A DNA stretch of 64,000 nucleotides from an uncultured Aquimarina sp. (GTDB taxonomy: Bacteria > Bacteroidota > Bacteroidia > Flavobacteriales > Flavobacteriaceae). Of this stretch, positions 34,510 through 43,765 are shown piece after piece; within the stretch, counting starts at the first letter, position 1, and each line of letters opens with the position of its first letter. Under the pieces are notes generated by a model. The model ran no database searches. It was not told where the DNA came from and saw only the letters and a list, made by a program, of their open reading frames with translations. The stretch covers positions 186,001 through 250,000 of the forward strand of contig CANMCO010000002.1 in assembly GCA_947496355.1 (NCBI GenBank). Reading direction: 5' to 3'. Position numbers and translations under genes: made by a program.

Positions 34510-36327
34510 ATGTCAGCAACTCAAGGAGATAACCACGATCACGATCACGACGATCACGGACATCATAAAGAGACTTTTATTACCAAATACATTTTTAGTC
34601 AGGATCATAAAATGATCTCTAAGCAGTACTTGATTACTGGTTTGATTATGGGTATTATTGGTATTGCAATGTCTATCTTGTTTAGAATGCAATTAGCATG
34701 GCCTGACCATAAATTTACCGTATACGAAATATTTTTAGGTAAGTTTGGTGAGGATGGAGTTATGGATCCAAGTATTTATTTGGCTCTTGTAACAATCCAT
34801 GGTACTATTATGGTGTTCTTTGTGCTTACGGCTGGTCTAAGTGGTACGTTTAGTAATTTACTTATTCCATTGCAGATCGGAGCTCGTGATATGGCATCAG
34901 GGTTCTTAAATATGATTTCATACTGGTTATTTTTCTTAAGTAGTGTGATTATGGTATTGTCGTTATTTGCTGAGGCTGGTCCTGCATCTGCCGGGTGGAC
35001 AATTTACCCTCCCTTAAGTGCATTGCCACAAGCAATAGGGGGTTCTGGAACTGGTATGACATTGTGGTTGGTTTCTATGGCAATATTTATTGCATCATCG
35101 CTGCTTGGTTCATTAAACTATGTAGTAACAGTAATCAACCTACGTACCAAAGGAATGTCTATGACAAGAATGCCATTAACAATCTGGGCATTTTTTGTAA
35201 CAGCTATTATCGGTATTGTTTCTTTCCCGGTATTATTATCAGCAGCATTATTACTTATAATGGATAGAGGTTTTGGCACCTCGTTTTACCTAAGTGATAT
35301 ATATATCCAGGGAGAGGTATTACATAATCAGGGAGGATCACCAGTGCTTTTTGAACACTTATTCTGGTTCTTAGGACATCCAGAAGTATATATCGTATTA
35401 TTACCCGCATTAGGAATAACTTCAGAGATTATAGCTACGAATTCACGTAAACCTATCTTTGGATATAGAGCGATGGTTGCTTCAATATTGGCAATTGCAT
35501 TCCTATCAACAATTGTTTGGGGTCACCATATGTTTATCTCAGGGATGAACCCATTCTTAGGTTCAGTATTTACATTTACGACTTTATTAATTGCAATACC
35601 GTCAGCGGTAAAAGCATTTAACTATATCACCACTTTGTGGAAAGGTAACCTGCAGCTTAATCCTGCCATGTTGTTTTCTATAGGATTGGTATCTACATTC
35701 ATTACAGGTGGTCTTACAGGAATTATCCTTGGTGATAGTACATTAGATATTAACGTTCATGATACATACTTTGTAGTTGCGCATTTCCACTTGGTGATGG
35801 GTATCTCTGCACTATATGGTTTATTTGCCGGGGTATATCATTGGTTCCCCAAGATGTATGGTAAAATGATGAATAAGAATTTAGGGTATATTCATTTCTG
35901 GGTAACAGCAGTAGGAGCATACGGGGTATTCTTCCCAATGCACTTTATCGGTATGGCGGGATTACCACGTCGTTATTATACCAACTCTAATTTCCCATAT
36001 TTTGATGATTTAGCAGATACCAATGTGTTAATTACTGTTTTTGCATTAATTACAGCAGCGGCACAATTAGTATTCCTATATAACTTTATTAGTTCTATTT
36101 TCTACGGAAAGAAGGCTACGCAAAACCCTTGGAGATCCAATACTATGGAGTGGACTACACCAGTAGAGCATATGCATGGTAACTGGCCAGGAGCTATTCC
36201 TCATGTGTACAGATGGCCTTATGACTATAGTAAGACCAACGAAAATGGTGAGTATGTAATCGCAGGACAAGATTTTGTTTCTCAGATTACACCATTACAA
36301 GACGGAGAAGAAGAAATGCATCACTAG
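34510..36327 (+). CDS. coxA: Cytochrome c oxidase subunit I
   Basis: Catalytic haem-copper subunit that reduces oxygen to water and pumps protons. The 605-residue protein has the twelve-helix core. Visible ligands are the low-spin haem histidine in TIHGTIMVFF (near 97), the HPEVYIVLLPALGI motif (CuB histidine plus cross-linked Tyr), WGHHMFISGMNPF (near 337), and HDTYFVVAHFHLVMG (near 417). The N-terminus is His/Asp-rich (NHDHDHDDHGHHKE, residues 8-21). It closes the act-cox operon and is followed by a terminator. Confidence 0.97.
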   Translation: MSATQGDNHDHDHDDHGHHKETFITKYIFSQDHKMISKQYLITGLIMGIIGIAMSILFRMQLAWPDHKFTVYEIFLGKFGEDGVMDPSIYLALVTIHGTIMVFFVLTAGLSGTFSNLLIPLQIGARDMASGFLNMISYWLFFLSSVIMVLSLFAEAGPASAGWTIYPPLSALPQAIGGSGTGMTLWLVSMAIFIASSLLGSLNYVVTVINLRTKGMSMTRMPLTIWAFFVTAIIGIVSFPVLLSAALLLIMDRGFGTSFYLSDIYIQGEVLHNQGGSPVLFEHLFWFLGHPEVYIVLLPALGITSEIIATNSRKPIFGYRAMVASILAIAFLSTIVWGHHMFISGMNPFLGSVFTFTTLLIAIPSAVKAFNYITTLWKGNLQLNPAMLFSIGLVSTFITGGLTGIILGDSTLDINVHDTYFVVAHFHLVMGISALYGLFAGVYHWFPKMYGKMMNKNLGYIHFWVTAVGAYGVFFPMHFIGMAGLPRRYYTNSNFPYFDDLADTNVLITVFALITAAAQLVFLYNFISSIFYGKKATQNPWRSNTMEWTTPVEHMHGNWPGAIPHVYRWPYDYSKTNENGEYVIAGQDFVSQITPLQDGEEEMHH

Positions 36328-36349
36328 GATTGATGTTTTAAGATATTCT

Positions 36350-36388
36350 GAAAAGCCTTTTCATTTTTATGGAAAGGCTTTCTTTTTA
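36350..36388 (+). terminator. Terminator of the act-cox operon
   Basis: AAAGCCTTT (36352-36360) pairs with AAAGGCTTT (36373-36381), with TTTTT after it. Confidence 0.75.
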
Positions 36389-36459
36389 AGTTATATTTGT
36401 TTTATTGATTTAAAATAGTCTCCTTTTATTCAGAAAACAAAAGAGCCAGGCAGAAGTAT

Positions 36460-37482
36460 ATGAACGAAAATCTTAATCCCACAAACGAAAATTTTTCAGG
36501 CGAAGAACTTGATATAGAAAGAGCACTTAGGCCTCTTGCTTTTGAGGATTTTGCCGGGCAGGATCAAGTGCTCGAAAACCTAAAGATTTTTGTGCAGGCT
36601 GCAAACCTTAGAGACGAAGCTTTGGATCACACCCTTTTTCACGGCCCTCCAGGTTTAGGAAAAACTACCTTGGCCCACATCCTGGCTAATGAGTTAAATG
36701 TTGGTATAAAAGTCACCTCTGGCCCTGTGCTAGATAAACCAGGTGATTTAGCAGGTCTTTTAACCAATCTCGATGATAGAGATGTGCTTTTTATAGACGA
36801 GATTCATCGATTAAGTCCAATAGTAGAAGAATATTTGTATTCTGCAATGGAGGATTATAAGATCGATATCATGATCGAAAGCGGGCCTAATGCACGTACC
36901 GTACAGATTAACCTGAACCCTTTTACCCTAGTTGGAGCTACGACACGTTCAGGATTGCTTACAGCTCCTATGAGAGCACGTTTTGGGATTCAGTCAAGAT
37001 TGCAATACTACACTACAGAGTTATTGTCTACTATTGTAGAACGAAGTGCCCATATACTTAAGGTACCTATTACCATGGAAGCTGCTATTGAGATTGCCGG
37101 TAGAAGTAGAGGTACCCCAAGAATCGCAAATGCTTTGTTGCGAAGAGTACGAGATTTTGCGCAAATCAAAGGAAACGGTAATATAGATATAGAAATCTCT
37201 AAATTTGCCTTAAAAGCACTCAATGTAGATGCTCATGGGTTGGATGAAATGGATAATAAAATACTTACTACATTAATCGATAAATTCAAAGGTGGACCTG
37301 TTGGGATAACTACATTGGCCACAGCAGTTAGCGAAAGCGCAGAAACTATCGAAGAGGTGTATGAACCGTTTTTGATTCAGCAGGGGTTTATCATGCGCAC
37401 CCCTCGTGGTAGAGAAGTTACCGAAGCCGCTTACAAACATCTGGGGCGTGTAAAAGGAGGAATTCAGGGCGGGCTGTTTTAG
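36460..37482 (+). CDS. ruvB: Holliday junction branch migration helicase RuvB
   Basis: AAA+ motor that drives branch migration with RuvA. The 340-residue protein has Walker A GPPGLGKT (about 67-74), Walker B in [11 protein letters not shown], the arginine-finger sensor segment [20 protein letters not shown], and the winged-helix end [28 protein letters not shown]. It is about 11 kb from ruvA in this genome, not adjacent. Confidence 0.98.
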   Translation: MNENLNPTNENFSGEELDIERALRPLAFEDFAGQDQVLENLKIFVQAANLRDEALDHTLFHGPPGLGKTTLAHILANELNVGIKVTSGPVLDKPGDLAGLLTNLDDRDVLFIDEIHRLSPIVEEYLYSAMEDYKIDIMIESGPNARTVQINLNPFTLVGATTRSGLLTAPMRARFGIQSRLQYYTTELLSTIVERSAHILKVPITMEAAIEIAGRSRGTPRIANALLRRVRDFAQIKGNGNIDIEISKFALKALNVDAHGLDEMDNKILTTLIDKFKGGPVGITTLATAVSESAETIEEVYEPFLIQQGFIMRTPRGREVTEAAYKHLGRVKGGIQGGLF

Positions 37483-37515
37483 CAACTATAGTTATATGTA
37501 AAGTCATCATAAATC

Positions 37516-39534
37516 ATGAATAAATCACCAATATTTGTACTAGTCAGTGTAGTATTGACTATGGTTTCTTGTCAAAAAGAAGCTAAAAAATCATCGTATG
37601 ACCTCCCGTATACGGATTTAGAATATAATATTTATATGGGTGGGAAGCTCGCAGGATATCAAAAAAGCTCAAAAACAGATGATGGAGGTTACCATTATTC
37701 TTTTGAGTACAATGATAGAGGTAGAGGTCCAAGTCTTGATGAAAAAGTTTACCTTAATGATAACGGGGTAATTATAAGTCATAAAATTATAGGTCACAAC
37801 TACTTAAAAGATACGGTAAATGAAGTTTTTAATATAGAAAACGGAATCGCAAAATGGAAAAGTAGCTCAGAACAGGGAGAGATAGAATTCGACAATAATT
37901 CTTTCTTTTCAGCTATAAATGGTTCTTTTGGGACAAGTGATTTATTAATAAAAAAATTACTTGCTGCAGATAACAATGAAATACAAATGTTGCCTAGCGG
38001 TTCTATAAAAATTACTTCTATTGATAATCATAAAATCAATGATTCAATTAATATTAGATTAATAGAGTTTACAGGGCAGTCGTTTACTCCTTCATATATA
38101 TGGGTTGATAAAAACGATAGATTTTTTGGATATGCTTCTCCATGGTTTACTTGTATCCAGAAAGGATATGATAGTATTGCAAAACAATTGGAACCTCTTC
38201 AAAAACAAAAAGGAGAACAATATTTAAAAAACCTTTCAGAATCTTTAGTAGAGATTCCGTCTAAGAAAATTTTAATTAAAAATGTAAACATATTCGATGC
38301 TAAGACTGGAGCGTCTATTCCAAATAGATTTGTCCTTATCAATAAAAATAGGATAGAAAAAATTTCAAAAACAGAAATTAAACAAGATAGCGATCTATAT
38401 GTTATTGATGGTACAGATAAGATGTTGCTTCCTGGATTGTTTGATATGCATACACATATTAGTGACACAGACGGAATACTGCATTTGGCGGCTGGAATAA
38501 CTTCTGTGAGAGACCTGGGGAATTCAGCAGACTTGCCAGAGTTAAAAGAAAAATTTAATACGAATCAATTGGTGGGGCCAAGAATTCAAGTAATGAGTGG
38601 TTTTATTGATAAGGCAGGACCATATGCCGGGCCAACAGGCTCAATTATTAATACGCTTGAAGAAGGATTGAAAGCTATTAAAGATTATCATAGCAAAGGG
38701 TATACTCAAATTAAATTATATAGCTCAATTGAGCCGGATTGGGTAAAACCATTGGCCGATCAAGCACATGATTTGGATATGAGAGTAAGCGGCCACATAC
38801 CTGCGTTTATGTTAGCAGAGCAAGCTGTAAAAAATGGATATGATGAAATACAGCACGCAAATATGCTGGCTTTAAATTTTCTATCTGATACCATTGATAC
38901 CAGACAACCACTTAGATTTTCTATGGTCGCAGAACATGGCCACAACTTAGATTTTAATTCAAAAGCGTTTAAAGATTTTATTGCGTTGCTTAAAGAGAAA
39001 AATACGGTTATTGATCCTACGGTTTCAATTTTTGATGGAATGTTTACTGCCAAAGCTGGAGATGCAGACCCTTCATTTTATAAAATATTAGATAGATTGC
39101 CGTTAAGCGTACAAAGGGGGTTTTATTCAGGTGGACTTCCTATACCCAATGGGAAAGAAGATCAATACAAGGCATCTTATGACAAATTGTTAGAAATGGT
39201 AAACGAGCTCTATAAAAACGAGGTTACTATTGTGCCAGGAACAGATGCTATGGCAGGTTTTGGATTGCATACAGAACTAGAAAATTATGTAAAAGCAGGA
39301 ATACCAGCTACCGAAGTTTTAAAAATTGCAACCGCTGTTTCTGCTAAAGTCGCAGGAGTTGCAAATGATTTAGGAGTGGTTGAAGAAGGCAAACTGGCTG
39401 ACCTCATATTGGTAGATGGAGATCCGGTTAGTAATATTAGTGATGTAAGAAAGGTAGAATTAACTATTAAAGACGGAAATATTTATATTCCTGAAAAACT
39501 ATATGACGCAATAGGAGTGAGAGCCTTCAAATAG
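37516..39534 (+). CDS. Exported amidohydrolase-superfamily lipoprotein with extra N-terminal domain
   Basis: A 672-residue lipoprotein (MNKSPIFVLVSVVLTMVSC, lipobox Cys19). Residues about 30-245 form a domain I do not recognise, beta-rich in appearance. Residues about 250-665 form the amidohydrolase: LLPGLFDMHTHISD with the HxH metal motif (near 313), KLYSS with a possible carboxylated lysine, GHIPAFM, the EIQHANM histidine, and the catalytic aspartate in VPGTDAMAGFG (near 577). Relatives include imidazolonepropionase-like and prolidase-like enzymes; the substrate cannot be told. It lies 20 bp upstream of the P450 gene and is probably cotranscribed. Confidence 0.87.
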   Translation: MNKSPIFVLVSVVLTMVSCQKEAKKSSYDLPYTDLEYNIYMGGKLAGYQKSSKTDDGGYHYSFEYNDRGRGPSLDEKVYLNDNGVIISHKIIGHNYLKDTVNEVFNIENGIAKWKSSSEQGEIEFDNNSFFSAINGSFGTSDLLIKKLLAADNNEIQMLPSGSIKITSIDNHKINDSINIRLIEFTGQSFTPSYIWVDKNDRFFGYASPWFTCIQKGYDSIAKQLEPLQKQKGEQYLKNLSESLVEIPSKKILIKNVNIFDAKTGASIPNRFVLINKNRIEKISKTEIKQDSDLYVIDGTDKMLLPGLFDMHTHISDTDGILHLAAGITSVRDLGNSADLPELKEKFNTNQLVGPRIQVMSGFIDKAGPYAGPTGSIINTLEEGLKAIKDYHSKGYTQIKLYSSIEPDWVKPLADQAHDLDMRVSGHIPAFMLAEQAVKNGYDEIQHANMLALNFLSDTIDTRQPLRFSMVAEHGHNLDFNSKAFKDFIALLKEKNTVIDPTVSIFDGMFTAKAGDADPSFYKILDRLPLSVQRGFYSGGLPIPNGKEDQYKASYDKLLEMVNELYKNEVTIVPGTDAMAGFGLHTELENYVKAGIPATEVLKIATAVSAKVAGVANDLGVVEEGKLADLILVDGDPVSNISDVRKVELTIKDGNIYIPEKLYDAIGVRAFK

Positions 39535-39554
39535 GAGTAATACAAAATAATGAA

Positions 39555-40886
39555 ATGACAGATATGTCTATACCAATAGTTTCTTTTTCTAAAGTGCTTA
39601 AAAATGCCAGTCGCATTCTTAAAAATCCATTGCCTTTTCATCATGAGAATTTCGAGAAACACGGAGACATTTTTAGAGTTCAATTGGGTTTTGGACATAG
39701 TGTAATATTTACTCGTGATGCGGGTCTGGCCAAGCATACACTGCAAAAACAACATAAAAACTATCATAAATCTCCGTTACAATCCAAGGATTTAGCCAAA
39801 TATGTTGGTGAAGGATTGTTAACCGCTAATGGTGAAAAATGGTTAAAACAACGACGGTTAATTCAACCGGCATTTCATAAAAAAAAGCTGGAAGAAATTA
39901 TCGGGACCATCCAAAGTGTAATAAAAGAAGAATTATCCTTAATCCAACCCGATAAAACTATAAATGTTTTTCCGTTGATGAATGATTTAGCATTTAAGGT
40001 AGTGGCAAAATCGCTATTTAGCTATACAGATACAGGAAATACGATCACACGTCTTCAATTCATAACTCAAGAGGCGCAAAAAACACTAATAAAGGAAATA
40101 AGACAACCATACAAGCGTTGGTGGTTTCACCTTAGTGGAAAAATAAGAAGTACGCTCAAACTTACGCAAGAAGCTCGTGATATCCTTAATGATATTATCG
40201 AAGAGCGGAAAAAATCTAATAAAAGTTATAATGACTTGTTGGATATGCTCTTAGAATCAAGATATGAAGACGGTGGTGCGATGAATAATGAGCAATTAAT
40301 AGATGAAATCCTTATTCTTTTTACCGCAGGTCATGAGACCACTTCTAATGCATTAACATTTACGCTGTTGTTGTTGGCGTTTCATCCTGAAATTCAAGAA
40401 AAAGTATATAAAGAGGTCTCAGAAAGTACCGAAGATATGCCACCGATGGAGCAGGTTACAAAACATCAATACACCAAACAATGTATAGAAGAGTCCATGC
40501 GATTATATCCACCTGCTTATTTTTCTGATCGCGTAGCAATTAATGATGATCAATATGATGATCTTACTTTAAAAAAAGGAACAACGATTTTGATTTCGTT
40601 TTTCGAAATACATAGGCATAAGAGCCACTGGGTTAACCCCTTGGTATTTAATCCGGATCGATTTGACCCCAATATCGATAAAAAGGAATATTCTGATTGG
40701 TATTTTCCTTTTGGAGCCGGACCTAGAATGTGCATAGGTAATAATTTTGCAATGTCTGAAATGATTCTTGCCGTTGGCGAATTGATAAAGAAATATAAAA
40801 TTACTACAGAATTAAATGAGGTAATGATCAAACCCTTGATTACATTAAAACCTCAATCATCTGGATTGAAGTTTACCAAAAGATAA
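39555..40886 (+). CDS. Cytochrome P450
   Basis: A 443-residue soluble monooxygenase. The I-helix oxygen-activation motif AGHETTS (near 256), the ExxR motif ESMRLYPPAYF (near 315), and the haem loop FGAGPRMCIGNNFA with the proximal cysteine near 393 are all intact. No fused reductase is present and no ferredoxin gene is adjacent, so redox partners are encoded elsewhere. The neighbouring amidohydrolase and queG do not identify a substrate. The ATG at 39564 (MSIPIVSF) is an alternative start. Confidence 0.94.
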   Translation: MTDMSIPIVSFSKVLKNASRILKNPLPFHHENFEKHGDIFRVQLGFGHSVIFTRDAGLAKHTLQKQHKNYHKSPLQSKDLAKYVGEGLLTANGEKWLKQRRLIQPAFHKKKLEEIIGTIQSVIKEELSLIQPDKTINVFPLMNDLAFKVVAKSLFSYTDTGNTITRLQFITQEAQKTLIKEIRQPYKRWWFHLSGKIRSTLKLTQEARDILNDIIEERKKSNKSYNDLLDMLLESRYEDGGAMNNEQLIDEILILFTAGHETTSNALTFTLLLLAFHPEIQEKVYKEVSESTEDMPPMEQVTKHQYTKQCIEESMRLYPPAYFSDRVAINDDQYDDLTLKKGTTILISFFEIHRHKSHWVNPLVFNPDRFDPNIDKKEYSDWYFPFGAGPRMCIGNNFAMSEMILAVGELIKKYKITTELNEVMIKPLITLKPQSSGLKFTKR

Positions 40887-40894
40887 ATTGATCA

Positions 40895-41821
40895 ATGGAT
40901 TCTCTGGCAAAACATAAACAACTTATTAAATCCGAAGCAAAGCGCTTGGGCTTTTTATCTTGTGGTGTTAGTAAAGCAGGGTTTTTAGAGGAAGAAGCAC
41001 CGCGATTAGAAAAATGGTTAAATCAGAATATGCATGGTGAGATGCAGTATATGGAAAATCATTTTGATAAACGGTTAGATCCTACAAAACTTGTTGAAGG
41101 CTCTAAAAGTGTAATCTCATTACTACTTAATTATTTTCCTTTACAAAGCCAAAAAGATGCTGAAGCTCCCAAAATATCAAAGTATGCTTATGGTACCGAT
41201 TACCATTTCGTGATTAAGGATAAACTGAAGCAATTATTACATTTTATTGAAGAAGAAATAGGTGATGTTCATGGTCGCGCTTTTGTGGATTCTGCTCCTG
41301 TTCTGGACAAAGCCTGGGCTGCGAAAAGTGGTTTGGGATGGATCGGGAAAAATAGTAACCTTCTTACTCAGCAAGTAGGCTCTTTTTATTTTATAGCAGA
41401 GTTGATTGTAGATTTAGAATTAGAATATGACACCCCGGTTACTGATCATTGTGGAACCTGTACGGCATGTATAGACGCATGCCCAACACAGGCAATTGTA
41501 GACCCTTATGTAGTAGATGGTAGTAAGTGTATATCATATTTCACCATAGAATTGAAACAAGAAATCCCTACTAGTTACAAAGGGCAATTTGATAACTGGA
41601 TGTTTGGCTGTGATGTTTGTCAGGACGTATGTCCCTGGAATCGTTTTTCAAAACCCCATAGTGAACCTCTTTTTAACCCAAACCCCGAGCTTTTAGAAAT
41701 GTCTAAAAAAGATTGGGAAGAGATTACTCAGGAAGTCTTTTCCAGGGTTTTTCAGAAATCGGCGGTAAAAAGAACAAAATTTGCAGGGTTAAATAGGAAT
41801 ATTAGGTTTTTGAATGACTAA
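40895..41821 (+). CDS. queG: Epoxyqueuosine reductase
   Basis: Cobalamin-dependent enzyme that completes queuosine in tRNA by reducing epoxyqueuosine. The 308-residue protein contains the family segment [28 protein letters not shown] (about 130-157) and two [4Fe-4S] sites: [13 protein letters not shown] (from about 187) and [11 protein letters not shown] (from about 242) with a further Cys in GSKCISYF. It is 8 bp downstream of the P450 gene, suggesting cotranscription without functional relation. Tandem HEAT repeats found in some long forms are absent. Confidence 0.96.
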   Translation: MDSLAKHKQLIKSEAKRLGFLSCGVSKAGFLEEEAPRLEKWLNQNMHGEMQYMENHFDKRLDPTKLVEGSKSVISLLLNYFPLQSQKDAEAPKISKYAYGTDYHFVIKDKLKQLLHFIEEEIGDVHGRAFVDSAPVLDKAWAAKSGLGWIGKNSNLLTQQVGSFYFIAELIVDLELEYDTPVTDHCGTCTACIDACPTQAIVDPYVVDGSKCISYFTIELKQEIPTSYKGQFDNWMFGCDVCQDVCPWNRFSKPHSEPLFNPNPELLEMSKKDWEEITQEVFSRVFQKSAVKRTKFAGLNRNIRFLND

Positions 41822-41847
41822 TGTCTTTTTTGTTGAAAATTTCATAA

Positions 41848-41861
41848 TACAAACGTTTGCA
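41848..41861 (+). promoter_or_regulatory. Putative LacI-family operator upstream of symporter-trehalase genes
   Basis: The perfect palindrome CAAACGTTTG (41850-41859), extended to TaCAAACGTTTGcA with one mismatched pair, is a typical LacI/GalR-family operator core with central CG. It lies about 175 bp before the symporter ATG. No regulator gene is in the window. Position well upstream may mean activation or a promoter close to it. Confidence 0.5.
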
Positions 41862-42032
41862 CACATGGTTTTAACTTTTTTATCTAGTAAAAAATTAATC
41901 ATTTTGCAATAATCTTGTATATTCGATAAGTTTTTTAACAAAAAATACATTTTTTTTTAGTTTTTAAAGTTCTACCCCAAGTCCTTTACTTTAAGAGCGA
42001 ATAGTCTTTGGATTAGCATAAACACTTCACAC

Positions 42033-43751
42033 ATGAATGCATTATCGTATATTGACATTACCGTTATCGTAGTTTATTTGATAGGAATCATTATCTACGG
42101 AATATCAAAATCAAAAAGAGGAAGTTCAGAAGATTATTTTTTAGGTGGTCGAACAATGACTTGGCCTATTGTTGGTATCGCATTATTTTCGGCAAATATA
42201 TCAAGTTCAACTTTGGTTGGTTTAGCATCAGATGCATATCAAACTAATATTAATGTCTATAACTACGAATGGTTTGCTGTAGTGGTTTTGATATTTTTTG
42301 CAATATTTTTTCTGCCTTTTTACTTAAGATCCGGGGTTTATACAATGCCAGAATTTTTAGAAAGGCGATATGATAGCAGGTCCAGATATTACTTCTCTTT
42401 TATTACTGTAGTAGGTAATATTTTGGTAGATACCGCAGCAGGATTATACGTTGGTAAAATTGTTTTAACATTATTGTTTCCTTCACTAGATTCTACACTT
42501 ATTTTGATAATTCTTGCGGTTGCCGCAGCAGCATATACCATACCCGGAGGTTTGAACTCTGTTATTCAAACAGAAGTAATACAAGCTATATTGTTGATTC
42601 TAGGCTCGTGTTTGCTTACATACTTTGCATTTGATCAGTTAGGAGGAGGTTGGTCAGGAATGATGGCAAAGTTAGATGCGATGTTATCTGCCGGTGAAGT
42701 TAACTTTGGTGATCGTGCCGCAGAAGGTAAATTTATACCCAAGGATTCTGGCGAGGTATTTAGTCTTGTACGTCCTGGTAATGATGAATTTATGCCTTGG
42801 TGGGGATTATTAACCGGGGTGCCGTTATTAGGATTTTATTTTTGGGCAAATAATCAGTTTATGGTACAACGTGTTCTTGGAGCAAAGGATTTAAATCATG
42901 GGAGATGGGGCGCGCTTTTTGCCGGGCTATTAAAATTACCAGTGATTTTTATTATGGTAGTGCCGGGAGTTCTAGCACTTCTTTTATTTAGTACTTTAGA
43001 TATCACAGGGCTTAATTATGAGTTGACAAATGGTGAGATTTGTAATAACCTAGCCGATTGTCCAAATTTAACGTATCCTGTTTTATTATTTCAGTTATTA
43101 CCTGTAGGTGTTTTGGGATTAGTGGTTGCAGGGCTTATGGCTGCAATGATGTCTTCCGTTTCTGCAACATTTAATTCGGCATCAACATTAGTGACTATGG
43201 ACTTTGTGAAGCAACTCAGACCAGAGATGACCAGTAAACAATTGGTAAAAGTCGGGCAGATCACAACAGTTATTTTGGTGGTTTTGGCTATTTCATGGGT
43301 GCCATTTATAGAAAGTGTAAGTGATTCGCTCTGGACATATTTACAATTGGTTATAGCGTACACATGTCCTCCTGCGGTTTCCACTTTTGTTTTAGGGTTG
43401 TTTTGGAAAAGAGCCAATGGGACCGGGTCTATAGTAAGTTTATTAACTGGTTTTTCACTGGCAATTTTAATGATATTATCTCAGACTTTTGATTGGGTTC
43501 CCGAAGTGAATGAGCTTCATTTTTTAGCAAAAGCCACTTGGCTGTTCGTAATCTGTGTTTTAATTCATGTGGTAGTGAGTTTGGTCACAAAACCACAATC
43601 AGACCAGCAGATAAAAGAATATACGTACAAAAAAGAGATGTTTGCAGAAGAATCCAAAGAACTTACCGGACTTGTTTGGTATAAGAACTATAGAATCTTA
43701 TCTGTTTTATTACTAATTTTAACTACAATTGTAGTAGGTTTCTTTTGGTAA
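42033..43751 (+). CDS. Sodium/solute symporter (SSS family), probably sugar
   Basis: A 572-residue membrane protein with about 14 helices of the SSS/SGLT fold. The N-terminus SSEDYFLGGRTMTWPIVGIALFSANISSSTLVGLA (about 31-65) and RSGVYTMPEFLERRYDSRSRYYFS are signatures of SGLT-like transporters, as is VAGLMAAMMSSVSATFNSASTLVTMD (about 365-390), which holds the sodium site. The adjacent trehalase gene suggests import of a glucose-containing sugar or of the product glucose. The next gene starts 14 bp after its stop. Confidence 0.92.
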   Translation: MNALSYIDITVIVVYLIGIIIYGISKSKRGSSEDYFLGGRTMTWPIVGIALFSANISSSTLVGLASDAYQTNINVYNYEWFAVVVLIFFAIFFLPFYLRSGVYTMPEFLERRYDSRSRYYFSFITVVGNILVDTAAGLYVGKIVLTLLFPSLDSTLILIILAVAAAAYTIPGGLNSVIQTEVIQAILLILGSCLLTYFAFDQLGGGWSGMMAKLDAMLSAGEVNFGDRAAEGKFIPKDSGEVFSLVRPGNDEFMPWWGLLTGVPLLGFYFWANNQFMVQRVLGAKDLNHGRWGALFAGLLKLPVIFIMVVPGVLALLLFSTLDITGLNYELTNGEICNNLADCPNLTYPVLLFQLLPVGVLGLVVAGLMAAMMSSVSATFNSASTLVTMDFVKQLRPEMTSKQLVKVGQITTVILVVLAISWVPFIESVSDSLWTYLQLVIAYTCPPAVSTFVLGLFWKRANGTGSIVSLLTGFSLAILMILSQTFDWVPEVNELHFLAKATWLFVICVLIHVVVSLVTKPQSDQQIKEYTYKKEMFAEESKELTGLVWYKNYRILSVLLLILTTIVVGFFW

Positions 43752-43765
43752 AAAAAATATTAGGT

